From: Archangium sp.
Lineage (GTDB): Bacteria; Myxococcota; Myxococcia; Myxococcales; Myxococcaceae
NCBI GenBank assembly: GCA_030695565.1
Contig: JAUYRZ010000110.1
Span: 1 to 64,000, forward strand
Direction: 5' to 3'
Length of the DNA stretch: 64,000 bases
Part shown: in pieces, positions 1 to 8,624 of the stretch
Position numbering within the stretch: the stretch's first letter is position 1
How the letters are laid out: the number at the start of each line of letters is the position of its first letter
Position numbers and translations under genes: made by a program
The notes under the pieces: model-generated
What the model saw: only the letters and a program-made list of their open reading frames with translations
What the model was told of the DNA's origin: nothing
The model's database searches: none

Positions 1-1
1 C

Positions 2-148
2 TTCGGCGACAACATCAAGGCGCTGTTCGGCATGTCGGCTGACGCCCTCGCCGGCGACACCCAGGTCGAGAAGCGCACCAGCAAGTCGCAGGGCAAGCTC
101 GAGAAGAAGAAGCTCACCGACTTCGCCAAGGAAAACGCGGGTTACTGA
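2..148 (+). CDS. C-terminal fragment of an unknown protein (5' end outside window)
   Basis: Frame 2 is open from the window edge and encodes 48 residues ending in KENAGY before TGA at 146-148. The visible tail is Lys/Glu rich and hydrophilic (SKSQGKLEKKKLTDF). A strong hairpin terminator follows directly, which supports this as the true 3' end of a gene. Nothing in the tail identifies a family. Confidence 0.6.
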   Translation, partial: FGDNIKALFGMSADALAGDTQVEKRTSKSQGKLEKKKLTDFAKENAGY

Positions 149-175
149 GCAGTTCTCAGTTCCTGTCGTACAAGT

Positions 176-213
176 GCCGCTCCCGCGAAAGCGAGGGCGG
201 CATTTTCATTTTC
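176..213 (+). terminator. Intrinsic terminator after the truncated first gene
   Basis: An 11-bp GC-rich stem (GCCGCTCCCGC against GCGAGGGCGGC, one mismatch and one G-T pair) closes a GAAA tetraloop and is followed by ATTTTCATTTT. It lies 28 bases past the stop codon of the upstream gene. Confidence 0.75.
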
Positions 214-239
214 AGTTCTTGGGGTGAGGGCCTCACACA

Positions 240-2399
240 GTGAAGACGCGCTGGCCACTGTTCCTCGCGAGCCTGGTGCTGGTGGTGGTGTTCCGAGAGC
301 TCTTCGTCGGAGCCGTACAAGCAGGCCGAGATCTCTCAGCGCACGTCTTCCCCGAGACCTTCTTCCTCGTCTCGCAGTGGACTCGCGGCGAGATCCCGCT
401 CTGGCTGCCGAACGCGCGCCTGGGCCAACCGTTCGCCGCGCTGCTCTACACGCAGGTCTTCTACGCCCCGCGCATCCTCACCGGAGTCCTCTTCGGTCAC
501 GTGCTCGGCCCCAACGTGATGCACCTGTTCCACGCGGCGTGGGGCTTTGGCGGTCTCTGGTTCGCTTCGCGTCGTTTCGGCCTCACCCGCGCTGCATCCT
601 TCATCGCCGCAGCGCCGTTCGCCCTCTCTCCGTTCTTCACCGAGTTCGCGCAGAACCTGTCCTTCGCTTCAGGAGCCGCCTGGGCCGGGTGGACGTTGTG
701 GGGCGCCGAAGGACTCCGCCGAGCACCCGCCTTGCGCACGAGCGCATGGCTCGCGGGGATCCTGGGCTTCGCCTTCCACGCCGGTTCACCCGAGATGTGG
801 ATCTGGCAGGCGCTGCTCGCGATGTTCGTGCTGGCGCGTACGCGGAGGTCACTGGGATGGGGCGCGCTCTCCTTCGTCTGGGCTGGAGCCCTCAGCGCCA
901 TCGTCGCGTTACCCGCCTTCGAGCTCACCCGGGAGTGGACGAAGCCCGGAGCCCTCGCGAGTGGCGCAACGGAGTGGTCGCTCTCCTGGGTGCAGCTGCT
1001 CTCGATCGGAATCCCTGGTGCCGATCTGCCGCGCAGCGGTGGCTACTGGGGCGGCGACGATCAGCACTTCTTGTTCACGCTCTTCATCGGCTCGACCGCG
1101 CTGCTGCTCGCGCTGTTGGGTGTGACCGTTCGCCGTGCGAGGCCGGTGCTCGCGTTGACTGCGTTGTGCCTCGTGCTCGCGCTGGGCAAACACTTTGGGT
1201 TCTCTGAGTTGCTGTTGAAGGTGCCGCCGTTTCGGCTGTTCCGGTACCCGGTGAAGTACGCGGTGGGTGGTTTGTTCGGCCTCTCGGTGCTCGCGGGTTT
1301 CGGAGCACGGCGGCTGGTCGCGCTCTCGCGGCAGGGCAGACCCGAAGCGGCGGTCGCGATGCTCGGCTTTGCGGTCGGCATCGCCCTGAGCGCGCGCTGG
1401 TCGTGGGCTCGGGAGGGATTTCGCGCAGGTGCTCCGTGGCTGGTGCTCGCGGCCGCGACGATCTTCATCGCGCGAAGGCACCCGCGGCTGCTCGCCTTCG
1501 CGGTGGCGGCTGAGTTGATGTTCGTGCCCATCGAGCGTTGGGATCGCCTGCCCGCGTCCGAGTTGATGCGTGCTTCGCGACTGACGCCGTTGTTGGCGGG
1601 CGCAGGGCGGCTCTCCATTCGCGTGGACCTCGATGACGTCGAGCACGAAGCCTGCGGCCCGTGGGACAGCGAGACCGATCCCCTGCTCGAAGGACGCGAT
1701 CGACTCGCTGCGCTTCGGTTCGTCGAAGAGGGACTGCACGCAGTCGGTGGTTACGGCTTCCGCGAACCGTGGCGGCTGAAGGCGGCGTTCGCGCATGGCA
1801 CCGGCGCGTTTCAGGTCGCGGGCGTGAACACGTTCGTGCGCGAGACGTGGGCGCCTGCTCCGCCCTGGGTGAGCTCGGTGACCCCCACGCCGATTGAAGA
1901 CGTGTGGATCTGGAAGGCGCCGGCGGCGTTGTCGCGCGGGTTCTTCGTTTCGGGCGTACGGGCCGGGACTGACGATGAAGGGTTCGCCGCGCTCGATTCG
2001 CCCGCGCAGTTGTCTCGCGAGGTCGTGGTGGATCGAGCGACTGCCGTGCCCAGCGTGCCTTGCGATTCACCTGTGACCACGACGGATGTGAGCGCGGTTC
2101 ACGTCGAGCAGCAGCTCACCGCCTGTGCAGCCGGAGCGGTCGTGCTCGCAGACGCGTGGTACCCGGGGTGGATCGTCGAGGTCGATGGGCAGCCTGCTGA
2201 AGCGCTGCGTGCGTGGGGCTTCGTTCGTGCGGTGCAGGTGAGCGCCGGGCCTCACTCGATTCGGTGGAGCTTTCGACCCTGGTCGTTTCGCATCGGCGGT
2301 GCGTTGTCGCTGCTTGCGTTGCTCGCGCTCATTGCGGCGGCTTTTCATAAGACCGGCGCTCCCTCTCCCCGCGGGGGAGAGGGTCGGGGAGAGGGCTGA
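240..2399 (+). CDS. YfhO-like polytopic membrane protein (GT-C-type fold)
   Basis: This 719-residue protein starts at GTG 240 behind a G-rich stretch at 221-230. The N-terminal two thirds alternate hydrophobic helices with short loops. A soluble extracytoplasmic segment follows, ending in PGWIVEVDGQPAEAL...GPHSIRWSF and a last TM helix. That ending matches the YfhO family, whose members share the GT-C glycosyltransferase fold and modify envelope glycopolymers in some Firmicutes; the substrate here is unknown. The last residues (SPRGGEGRGEG) are encoded by a copy of the dispersed palindromic repeat, so the C-terminus is probably not conserved. Confidence is good for the family and low for the function. 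Confidence 0.75.
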   Translation: MKTRWPLFLASLVLVVVFRELFVGAVQAGRDLSAHVFPETFFLVSQWTRGEIPLWLPNARLGQPFAALLYTQVFYAPRILTGVLFGHVLGPNVMHLFHAAWGFGGLWFASRRFGLTRAASFIAAAPFALSPFFTEFAQNLSFASGAAWAGWTLWGAEGLRRAPALRTSAWLAGILGFAFHAGSPEMWIWQALLAMFVLARTRRSLGWGALSFVWAGALSAIVALPAFELTREWTKPGALASGATEWSLSWVQLLSIGIPGADLPRSGGYWGGDDQHFLFTLFIGSTALLLALLGVTVRRARPVLALTALCLVLALGKHFGFSELLLKVPPFRLFRYPVKYAVGGLFGLSVLAGFGARRLVALSRQGRPEAAVAMLGFAVGIALSARWSWAREGFRAGAPWLVLAAATIFIARRHPRLLAFAVAAELMFVPIERWDRLPASELMRASRLTPLLAGAGRLSIRVDLDDVEHEACGPWDSETDPLLEGRDRLAALRFVEEGLHAVGGYGFREPWRLKAAFAHGTGAFQVAGVNTFVRETWAPAPPWVSSVTPTPIEDVWIWKAPAALSRGFFVSGVRAGTDDEGFAALDSPAQLSREVVVDRATAVPSVPCDSPVTTTDVSAVHVEQQLTACAAGAVVLADAWYPGWIVEVDGQPAEALRAWGFVRAVQVSAGPHSIRWSFRPWSFRIGGALSLLALLALIAAAFHKTGAPSPRGGEGRGEG
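2361..2396. repeat. Dispersed palindromic repeat, copy 1
   Basis: The core CCCTCTCCCC-GC-GGGGGAGAGGG is a near-perfect palindrome, followed by TCGGGGAGAGGG. It lies inside the 3' end of the YfhO-like gene and is inverted relative to most other copies in the window. Confidence 0.75.
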
Positions 2400-2428
2400 C
2401 ACTCTCGTCGGCCATCGATCGGTAATTG

Positions 2429-2842
2429 CTACGGGTCGTCGGGCCGGTAGAGGCGGTTGATTGCCGAGTGGTAGTCAGTCGAGTTCATTTCCGGACACCG
2501 CATCACTGCTGCGATGAACAGCTCGGGTGGCTGGTACTGGTGCGCTTCGATGTAGTGCTCGATGAGCGTGGGCGTGACCAAGACTGCGTCCTCGGCGGGA
2601 ACGAAGAGATTTTCAGCGCAGCCGATGCGTGTTCCCGGCGGGCACAAGTCGCAGAAGTGCGGGCCCATGAAGTCGACGGGCGCCCACGGCGAGACCAGGA
2701 GTTGCTTCAGTCTGGCGAGGAAGGCGGCCGAGGTTGGCCCCTTCGGGAACGGGTGACCGTTCTCGAGCCAGCCGACTGCACGGAGCTTGTCAGCGGTGCC
2801 CGGGAAGTACGTGCATGGCTTCAGGTCGTCGAAGTGGGCCAT
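2429..2842 (-). CDS. Conserved hypothetical protein, 137 aa
   Basis: This small soluble protein starts with ATG (2840-2842) and the sequence MAHFDDLKPC. It has a Cys pair in HFCDLCPPG, a further Cys in IGCAENLFVP and an acidic, proline-containing C-terminal half (PPELFIAAVMRCPEM). The regular composition, and the lack of an equally plausible ORF on the opposite strand, support coding. I recognise a recurring bacterial hypothetical family (YFPG...GWL...G.PFP) but no known function. It stands alone, convergent with the YfhO-like gene and divergent from the amidohydrolase. Confidence 0.65.
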   Translation of the reverse strand: MAHFDDLKPCTYFPGTADKLRAVGWLENGHPFPKGPTSAAFLARLKQLLVSPWAPVDFMGPHFCDLCPPGTRIGCAENLFVPAEDAVLVTPTLIEHYIEAHQYQPPELFIAAVMRCPEMNSTDYHSAINRLYRPDDP

Positions 2843-2862
2843 GCGGTCTTTTGCTGCACTGG

Positions 2863-2898
2863 CCCCTCACCCCAACCCTCTCCCCGGAGGGGAGAGGG
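2863..2898. repeat. Dispersed palindromic repeat, copy 2
   Basis: A CCCCTCACCCCAACCCTCTCC lead is followed by the inverted half GGAGGGGAGAGGG. It lies between the divergent 137-aa gene and the amidohydrolase gene, the only copy not at a gene 3' end. Confidence 0.8.
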
Positions 2899-2934
2899 AG
2901 ACAGGGGGCGCACTGCTGCTACGCTCCGCGCCGC

Positions 2935-4281
2935 GTGGAAGGCCGACTCCTCCTCAAGAATTGCAGTCTCTTTCGCGCCGATGGCCGCGTGCGATCCGGC
3001 ATGTCGGTGCTCGTCGAAGGCCGGCTGATCACCGCGGTCGGACCCGATGAGACGACTCCCGTGCTGCCCGGTGATTGGGAAGTGAAGTGTGAAGGCCGGC
3101 TCGTGATGACCGGCCTCGTCGACTGTCACACGCGCCTCGTCGGAGGTCCGCTCACGCCGTGGGCAGGTGACCTGCTGCTGCGGCCTTTTCAGCAGCGCTT
3201 CGAGCAGGAGCACCGTCTCGAACGGAGCCTCACCGTCGGAGAGGTCGAGGCGCTCACCGCGTTCTCCATCGCGCAGAATCTCCGGCACGGCGTCTCGATG
3301 GTCGTCGAGCACCTGCATGCTCCCGGCTGCGTCGAAGAGGCCATGCTCGCGCAAGCGCGTGTCGCCGAGCGGCTCGGCATCCGGCTGCTCAACTCGCACG
3401 CCTCCACCAGCCTCATCGCCGAGTCGCCAGGCCCCGCGCAGGTCGAAGCCAATGCGCGTTATGCGAGCTCTCGAAAGCCCGAGAACCTCGCTCGCGCTGC
3501 CATCGGAATTCGCGCGTCGTTCTGCGCTGACGACGATCTGCTTCGATTGGCGGGCCGCGCAAAGGAAGAGCTCTCCATCGGCGCGCACTTCGCTCTCGCG
3601 GAGAACGACGACGATCTCGCGATCACCTGGTCGAAGACCAACTCGCGCATCGTCACCCGCTTCGAGCGCTTCGGCCTGCTCGGTGGCGCGTCGGTCGGTG
3701 CCCATGCCCGCGCCATCGATCGCGCTGAAGCAGCCCGCCTCGCCAAGAGCAAGACGCTCGTCGCCTTCACGCCCCGCGCTGCTCAGACGGTGGAGGGTGG
3801 ATCCGCGCTCGGCATGGAAGCCGTGCTGGTGAACCAGAACCTGGTCGGCCTCGGCTCGGGTGGCACCGGCTCGCTCTGGGAAGAACTGGCCGCGAGCTAC
3901 ACCGGCGTGATGGCCATGGCCCGCGCCGGTCGCATGCTCGACCCCGACAACCTGATGGCCGCGTTCCTCGTCGGTGGCCCCGCTGAGTTGTGCACCATGA
4001 TCTACGGCGCGCCCAGCGGCAGCGTGGAGCCCGGCTCACTCGGTGATCTCGTCGTCTACGACTTCGTGCCCGCCCGCGAGACCGGCAACTTCACGCCGCA
4101 CCTGCTCATGCAGCTCAGCCAGATGCCGGTCGGTTGGACCATCGTGAACGGCCGCGTGGTGGTGCGTGAAGGGCAGCTGCTCGGTGCGAACTATCTCGAG
4201 CTGGCTCGCGAGTCGGCCGCTGCGCTGGAGAGCGCGTGGAAACGCGGCGGCGTGACCGGCGGAGGCGCGGCGCCGTCGTGA
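2935..4281 (+). CDS. Amidohydrolase-superfamily protein, probable pseudoenzyme (SsnA/TrzN-like)
   Basis: The GTG start at 2935 gives 448 residues. It is chosen because the upstream open frame runs through the dispersed repeat. The fold is that of the metal-dependent amidohydrolases: a small N-terminal beta domain (GRVRSGMSVLVEGRLITAVG), then GLVDCHTRL where the barrel begins, and a C-terminal return to the beta domain (PGSLGDLVVYDF...VNGRVVV). The usual HxH of the first strand reads H65-T-R67. The usual HxxxE strand reads AHFALAE near 218, and the TDG aspartate is replaced in GLGSGGTGS near 309. Loss of several metal ligands suggests it is not a normal hydrolase. Its stop overlaps the next start (GTGA), so the two genes are coupled. 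Confidence 0.75.
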   Translation: MEGRLLLKNCSLFRADGRVRSGMSVLVEGRLITAVGPDETTPVLPGDWEVKCEGRLVMTGLVDCHTRLVGGPLTPWAGDLLLRPFQQRFEQEHRLERSLTVGEVEALTAFSIAQNLRHGVSMVVEHLHAPGCVEEAMLAQARVAERLGIRLLNSHASTSLIAESPGPAQVEANARYASSRKPENLARAAIGIRASFCADDDLLRLAGRAKEELSIGAHFALAENDDDLAITWSKTNSRIVTRFERFGLLGGASVGAHARAIDRAEAARLAKSKTLVAFTPRAAQTVEGGSALGMEAVLVNQNLVGLGSGGTGSLWEELAASYTGVMAMARAGRMLDPDNLMAAFLVGGPAELCTMIYGAPSGSVEPGSLGDLVVYDFVPARETGNFTPHLLMQLSQMPVGWTIVNGRVVVREGQLLGANYLELARESAAALESAWKRGGVTGGGAAPS

Positions 4282-5192
4282 AGGTGTTGGCGGAGGCCCT
4301 GGCGCGGCGGCTCGAGCGGCTTCCGGAAGGCACCACCTGCTTCCGGTGGATCGATGGCGAGCTTCCCGGCGTGACGGTGGACAGGTTCGGTCCCGTCGCG
4401 GTGTTGAGCCTCTATCGTGATGCGCCCGACGAGCAGGCGATCGCGGAGGCGCTCGGGGAACTCGTCGAGTCGGTGTACGTGAAGCGGCGGCCTCGCGAGG
4501 CTCGCAAGTTGGCGAATGAGACGCCGGAGCTGCTCGCGCCTCCGCTTCCCCTCATCGGCAAGGCGGTCGAGGCCATCACGGTGAGTGAGCTCGGCGCGCA
4601 GTTCGAGATCCGCCCGGGAAATGGGCTGTCGGTGGGGCTGTATCTCGATGCGCGTGATGCGCGCGCGTGGGTCAGGGCCAACGCGCGCGGGCGCACCGTG
4701 CTCAATACGTTCGCGTACACGTGCGGGTTCGGTGTCGCCGCGCGGTTGGGCGGCGCGAAGCGCGCAGTGAATCTCGATGCGTCGAGGAAGGTGCTCGATT
4801 GGGGCGAGCGCAATCACTCGCTCAATTCACTGAGCGTCGATCGGTATGACTTCGTGTCGGGCGACACGTTCGATTGGCTGGGGCGCTTCGCGAAGAAGGG
4901 CGAGTCGTTCGATCTCGTGATCCTCGACCCGCCGGGTTTTGCGACCACCAGGACGAGCCGGTTCACTGCAGAGCGCGACTACCACCGGCTGGTCGAGGCG
5001 GCCGCGAAGGTGACAGCCCCGGGCGGGGTGATCCTCGCGATGTGCAACGTCGCGCAGACTGAGCGCGCTTTTGAGGAACAGATTTCGCGCGGTTTGGTGG
5101 GCCGGAAGAGTCGAGAGGTGGCGAGATTTGGGGCCAGCGCGATCGATTTTGTGAACGCGGACCTTCGGTGTCACCTGGTCGAACTGATCTAG
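4278..5192 (+). CDS. Class I SAM-dependent methyltransferase, RlmI-like (23S rRNA m5C type)
   Basis: The GTG start at 4278 overlaps the amidohydrolase stop by four bases, giving 304 residues. The N-terminal part (RWIDGELPGVTVDRFG) matches the EEHEE-type linker of RlmI-like enzymes, but the PUA domain is absent. The SAM-binding motif I is NTFAYTCGFGVAAR, followed by an acidic site in AVNLDAS, and motif IV is LVILDPPGFA, typical of rRNA base methyltransferases. Family knowledge suggests methylation of a cytosine in 23S rRNA; the exact base is not inferable. The stop codon overlaps the convergent peptidase gene's stop by three bases. Confidence 0.75.
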   Translation: MKVLAEALARRLERLPEGTTCFRWIDGELPGVTVDRFGPVAVLSLYRDAPDEQAIAEALGELVESVYVKRRPREARKLANETPELLAPPLPLIGKAVEAITVSELGAQFEIRPGNGLSVGLYLDARDARAWVRANARGRTVLNTFAYTCGFGVAARLGGAKRAVNLDASRKVLDWGERNHSLNSLSVDRYDFVSGDTFDWLGRFAKKGESFDLVILDPPGFATTRTSRFTAERDYHRLVEAAAKVTAPGGVILAMCNVAQTERAFEEQISRGLVGRKSREVARFGASAIDFVNADLRCHLVELI

Positions 5193-6280
5193 CCCCTCAC
5201 CCTGACCCTCTCCCGAAGGGAGAGGGGAACATGAAATTGCACGATGTTGATGACCCATGGGCCGTCCGTGAGTTCGGGCTCCCAGGACAGGTCTTCGTTT
5301 GCGGCTGTGTGGCCGAGCAGTGACTTGGCGGCCTCGTGCAGCGTCTCGACTCGCAGTTGTTCGGCTCTCAGCTCGCGGACTGCCCGGCGCCGGCGGATGA
5401 AGGCCAACACCACCAGCCCTGACGTTCCGATCCACACCAGCGTGCCGCCCGAGAGAAGCAGCGGCCACCACGGGTAGCGCTTCGGCAGCTCACGGCGGAA
5501 GGCGTCTTCTTCCATCGAGAGCGGCAGGTAGAACGCCACGCCGAACGCCTTCTCGAAGCTGTCTCCTTGCGAGACGCGCTCGATCAACCGCTGAAACGCG
5601 AACGAGCCGTGCCGATCTCGGAGGAACTCCACGAAGGCCACGCTCTGCGCGTAGGCGATCTCCACATCATCGGGAAATCGGGGGAAGTGTTCCGTGAGAT
5701 CCTCGAAGAAGAAGACACGATCCTGCGTGACCGCGCGGGTCAGCGTGGCCACCTGCTGCACGTGCCACTTCCGCTCGCCGGTCAGCTCTTGCGCGAGGCC
5801 TTCTTGAAACCAGTGCGGCCACACGCTCCCGAACTGTCCCAGCGCGGCGTGCACCAGCTCATGTCGCAGCGTGAGCGGGCCTTCGCCATTCACCAGCGAG
5901 TGCGCCTCGACCAACACGATGTTCTTCCCCGGGTAGGCCAGCGCGATCGCCCAGCTCGGCGGCCTTCCACCCGGGAGCGCGAGCGCTTCGTACTCCTCGC
6001 GCCCGAAGCCCACGCGGATCTCCGTGACGCCGGGCCAGTCGCGGCCGAGCAACTTCGCGATGTCATCGCGCACCGACTCGATGTCGCGCTTCAGGTACTC
6101 CGCGGCGCCCTTCGCGCGAGGCGTGTGCACGATGCGGAAACGCGGGGTGAGGATCTCCGAGGTCTCCATCGAGCCGGCCGTGACCGGGCCCGAGGAAGGA
6201 ATCTCGAAAGGAGCTGCATCCGAAGGGGGAGGGGGCGCGACCATCAATGCCAACGCCAACAGGGGGGCCAGGGCCGTCAC
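5189..6280 (-). CDS. Exported MA-clan metallopeptidase-like protein with C-terminal TM anchor
   Basis: The GTG start at 6280 overlaps the stop of the DUF167 gene (GTGA), giving 363 residues. Residues 1-20 ([18 protein letters not shown]) form a signal peptide or anchor. The gluzincin motif is HELVH at 140-144 with the third ligand Glu160 in WFQEGLAQ, as in the peptidase MA-like domain. A TM helix ([24 protein letters not shown]) lies near 270-298, followed by an arginine-rich cytoplasmic tail. The last residues ([12 protein letters not shown]) are translated from a dispersed repeat copy. The likely role is as a membrane-tethered envelope peptidase of unknown substrate. Confidence 0.75.
   Translation of the reverse strand: MTALAPLLALALMVAPPPPSDAAPFEIPSSGPVTAGSMETSEILTPRFRIVHTPRAKGAAEYLKRDIESVRDDIAKLLGRDWPGVTEIRVGFGREEYEALALPGGRPPSWAIALAYPGKNIVLVEAHSLVNGEGPLTLRHELVHAALGQFGSVWPHWFQEGLAQELTGERKWHVQQVATLTRAVTQDRVFFFEDLTEHFPRFPDDVEIAYAQSVAFVEFLRDRHGSFAFQRLIERVSQGDSFEKAFGVAFYLPLSMEEDAFRRELPKRYPWWPLLLSGGTLVWIGTSGLVVLAFIRRRRAVRELRAEQLRVETLHEAAKSLLGHTAANEDLSWEPELTDGPWVINIVQFHVPLSLRERVRVRG
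5193..5227. repeat. Dispersed palindromic repeat, copy 3
   Basis: A CCCCTCACCCTGACCCTCTCCC lead is followed by GAA and GGGAGAGGGG. It lies between two convergent genes whose stop codons overlap, and encodes the final residues of the minus-strand peptidase. Confidence 0.85.
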
Positions 6281-6567
6281 TTCGGCAAGATGGCCATGAC
6301 TTGCGCAGGCGCCACCCCCCGAACGGCCAGTCGCTTGCGCCGGGACGTCTGGCCCTCGATCAGGCTGACGTCTGATTTCCGCACGTTGAGCGCGTCGCTC
6401 AAGAACTCGATCAGCGCGGCGTTCGCCTCCCCGTCGACCGGTGGAGCGGCCAGCGCGATCTTCAACCGCCCCGCGTGTTCGCCGACCACCCTGGTTCGGG
6501 AGGCGCGGGGTTGAACGAGCACGACCAGCTCGCAACCGCCGGGCACCTCCTTCAGCCAGACGGTCAC
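6277..6567 (-). CDS. DUF167/YggU family protein
   Basis: This 96-residue protein shows the hallmarks of the small DUF167 family: [14 protein letters not shown] near the start, then [22 protein letters not shown] and a basic C-terminal third ([20 protein letters not shown]). Family length is about 70-110 residues and the function is unknown. The GTG start (6565-6567) overlaps the divIVA stop, and its own stop overlaps the next start, placing it within a coupled operon. In other bacteria DUF167 genes often lie near proC and divIVA-like genes, as here. Confidence 0.88.
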   Translation of the reverse strand: MTVWLKEVPGGCELVVLVQPRASRTRVVGEHAGRLKIALAAPPVDGEANAALIEFLSDALNVRKSDVSLIEGQTSRRKRLAVRGVAPAQVMAILPK

Positions 6568-7046
6568 TTCTTGACCAGGTACGCCACCTCGCCGCCCGGC
6601 TGCGTCTTCCAGCTGTCGAGCAGCTTCTTGTGCGAGTCGACCAGCGCCTCGAGGTGCGACTCGAACTGCACCTTCTGCCGCTTGAGCTCGTTGAGCTCCC
6701 TGACCAACTCCACCAGGCGGTTGTTCGCAGACGCGACGATCTTGTCGGCCTGAAGCTCGGCCTCGGCGACGATCACCTCGGCCTCCTTCTTGGCCTGCGC
6801 CTTCACGTCTTCGCTGATGCGCTGGGCAGTGACCATCGTCTCCTGCAGCGCCTTCTCACGATCGAGGTGCTGCTCGAGGCGGGCCTGCACGCGCTTGAGC
6901 TCTTCCTTGAGCGAGATGTTCTCGCGCACCACTTCTTCGAACTCACCGGCGGTCAGCTCGAGAAAGGCCTCAGCCTCTTTCTTCGAGTAGCCCCGGAAGT
7001 TCACCTCGAAGCGCTTCTGGCGGATGTCGAGCGGCGTCATCTTCAT
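6564..7046 (-). CDS. divIVA: DivIVA-domain coiled-coil protein
   Basis: The 160-residue protein opens with [20 protein letters not shown], the DivIVA N-terminal lipid-binding signature (TPLDI...F...FRGY). A long heptad-rich coiled coil follows from about residue 30 to 140 ([21 protein letters not shown]). DivIVA proteins recognise negatively curved membrane at poles and septa and recruit division or growth factors. It sits between proC and the DUF167 gene, an arrangement seen in many bacteria. The ATG start lies 15 bases after the proC stop. Confidence 0.88.
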   Translation of the reverse strand: MKMTPLDIRQKRFEVNFRGYSKKEAEAFLELTAGEFEEVVRENISLKEELKRVQARLEQHLDREKALQETMVTAQRISEDVKAQAKKEAEVIVAEAELQADKIVASANNRLVELVRELNELKRQKVQFESHLEALVDSHKKLLDSWKTQPGGEVAYLVKK

Positions 7047-7061
7047 CGGTAGGTCCTCAGG

Positions 7062-7886
7062 TCACTTCTTGAGCAGGAAAGCTTCGCCGAGCTCGCGGGC
7101 CCGGTTGGTGGCGGCTTCGACGGCGTCGATCAACGTGGTGCGCAGGCCACCTGCCTCGAGCGTGTGGAGGCCGGCAATGGCCGTTCCACCGGGGCTGGTC
7201 ACCTGGTCCTTCAGCTGGCCGGGGTGTTGGTTGGTCTCCATCAACAGCTTCGCGCTGCCGAGCACCGTCTGCGCCGCGAGCTTGAGCGACTGGTGCCGCG
7301 AGAGGCCGACCTTCACGCCTGCGTCGCTGAGCGCCTCGATGATGAGGAAGATGTACGCGGGCCCGCTGCCCGACAGGCCCGTCACCGCGTCGAGCTGGTA
7401 CTCGTCGACGACCGTGGTGAGGCCCACCGAGTCGAACATCGCGGTGGCCAGCGTCAGATCTTCCGGCGTGGCGTGTTCTCCCGCGGACAAGGCGGTCGCG
7501 CCGAGGCCCACCAGGCAGGGCGTGTTGGGCATGGTGCGCACGATGCGCGCGCCTGCACCGAGCCTTCGTTCGATGGCCGCGATGGGCACACCCGCCGCCA
7601 CGGAGACGATCAACTTCGATCGATCGATGGCCGGCGCGATCTGCACCAGCACCTTGTCGAGCGCCTGTGGTTTGACGGCGAGCACGATGACCTCGGAGTC
7701 TTTCGCCGCGGCGAGGTTGTCGAAGCCCACCACGATGCCGTGCGCGGTCTCGAGCTCGACCTTCTTCTCTTCACGGCGAACCGTCGCAGTGATCTTTTCT
7801 TTGGGCAGCCCGGCGCGGAGCAGCCCGCGAATGATCGCGTTGGCCATGTTGCCGGCCCCGAGAAAGGCGATGCGCCGGTCGATCAC
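7062..7886 (-). CDS. proC: Pyrroline-5-carboxylate reductase
   Basis: The 274-residue product (typical length) begins IAFLGAGNMANAIIRGLL, the NAD(P)H-binding GxGxM motif. It then has VIVLAVKPQALD, and the family signature is SPGGTAIAGLHTLEAGGLR near the C-terminus, after GLSGSGPAYIFLIIEAL. It catalyses the last step of proline synthesis, reduction of 1-pyrroline-5-carboxylate. The GTG start (7884-7886) overlaps the stop of the upstream HEAT-like gene by four bases. Confidence 0.95.
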   Translation of the reverse strand: MIDRRIAFLGAGNMANAIIRGLLRAGLPKEKITATVRREEKKVELETAHGIVVGFDNLAAAKDSEVIVLAVKPQALDKVLVQIAPAIDRSKLIVSVAAGVPIAAIERRLGAGARIVRTMPNTPCLVGLGATALSAGEHATPEDLTLATAMFDSVGLTTVVDEYQLDAVTGLSGSGPAYIFLIIEALSDAGVKVGLSRHQSLKLAAQTVLGSAKLLMETNQHPGQLKDQVTSPGGTAIAGLHTLEAGGLRTTLIDAVEAATNRARELGEAFLLKK

Positions 7887-8524
7887 TTCGAGTCACCCAT
7901 CGGGGCCACCACGGCCGCAGGAGGGAGCGGAGGAAGCGCCTGCTCGGGCGTGGGCACCGGCAGCATGGCGGAGAGCGCGCGGGCCTGTTGCAGCAGCTCG
8001 TACGAACCGGTGGGCTGCTTGGCGATGAAGTGGATGAACCGCAGCGCGGTCGCGGTGTTCTGAAACGGCAACAACGAGAGCGCGAGCTGCTTGGTGACGA
8101 TGGGCGCGGTGGGGTGGCGCACCAGGTTGGAGAGGATCTCCTCGGCGCGCGGGTGGCGCATGATGCCGATGGCGCGCACTGCCGCTTTGGCGATGGCCGG
8201 GTTCGCGTCGAGCGTCATCGCGGCCAGCGGGTTGAGCGCGCGCGGATCGCCGAGCAGGCCGAGGTCTTCGATCGCCTGACCTCGGATCTCCAGCGGCGCG
8301 GGCTCGAAGGCCCAGGTGAGCCCGCGCAAAAAGGCGAGATCAGCGCCGCCGGTCGCGGTGCTCCGGGCCGGGCAGGGCTCGTCTTCCTTGGAGCTGCCGA
8401 TGGCGAGCCCGCGTTTAGCCGGAGCCGCAAAGGCCGTGAGAGACAAGGAGCACAGCGCTGCGACGGCGAGACGAGTCACGAAGCCCCCTGGGGCGACGGC
8501 GGTGAAGAGGGAATGCGGGTTCAT
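7883..8524 (-). CDS. Exported HEAT-repeat-like protein
   Basis: The open frame starts at ATG 8524, but a GTG at residue 16 (near 8479) would begin directly at a compact signal peptide (VTRLAVAALCSLSLTAFA|AP) and may be the true start. After export, two to three HEAT/PBS-like helical pairs are visible (IEDLGLLGDPRALNPLAAMTL, AVRAIGIMRHPRAEEILSNLV). These suggest a periplasmic scaffold. The C-terminus is proline rich. It is the first gene of the proC-divIVA run; its function is unknown. Confidence 0.7.
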   Translation of the reverse strand: MNPHSLFTAVAPGGFVTRLAVAALCSLSLTAFAAPAKRGLAIGSSKEDEPCPARSTATGGADLAFLRGLTWAFEPAPLEIRGQAIEDLGLLGDPRALNPLAAMTLDANPAIAKAAVRAIGIMRHPRAEEILSNLVRHPTAPIVTKQLALSLLPFQNTATALRFIHFIAKQPTGSYELLQQARALSAMLPVPTPEQALPPLPPAAVVAPMGDSK

Positions 8525-8624
8525 GATGCCTCAGTGGAAAAGGCGGCCAATTTTTTGCGTCGATCCACCACGCGCGTACAAGTCGTCACAAGGCTGTAGC
8601 ACACCCTTGCGAGGACCCATCGAC

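Noticed and set aside
2734-2934. Longer start for the amidohydrolase
   Set aside because: The extension runs over the opposite gene's 5' end and the dispersed repeat, and lacks family similarity; the GTG at 2935 begins the conserved domain.
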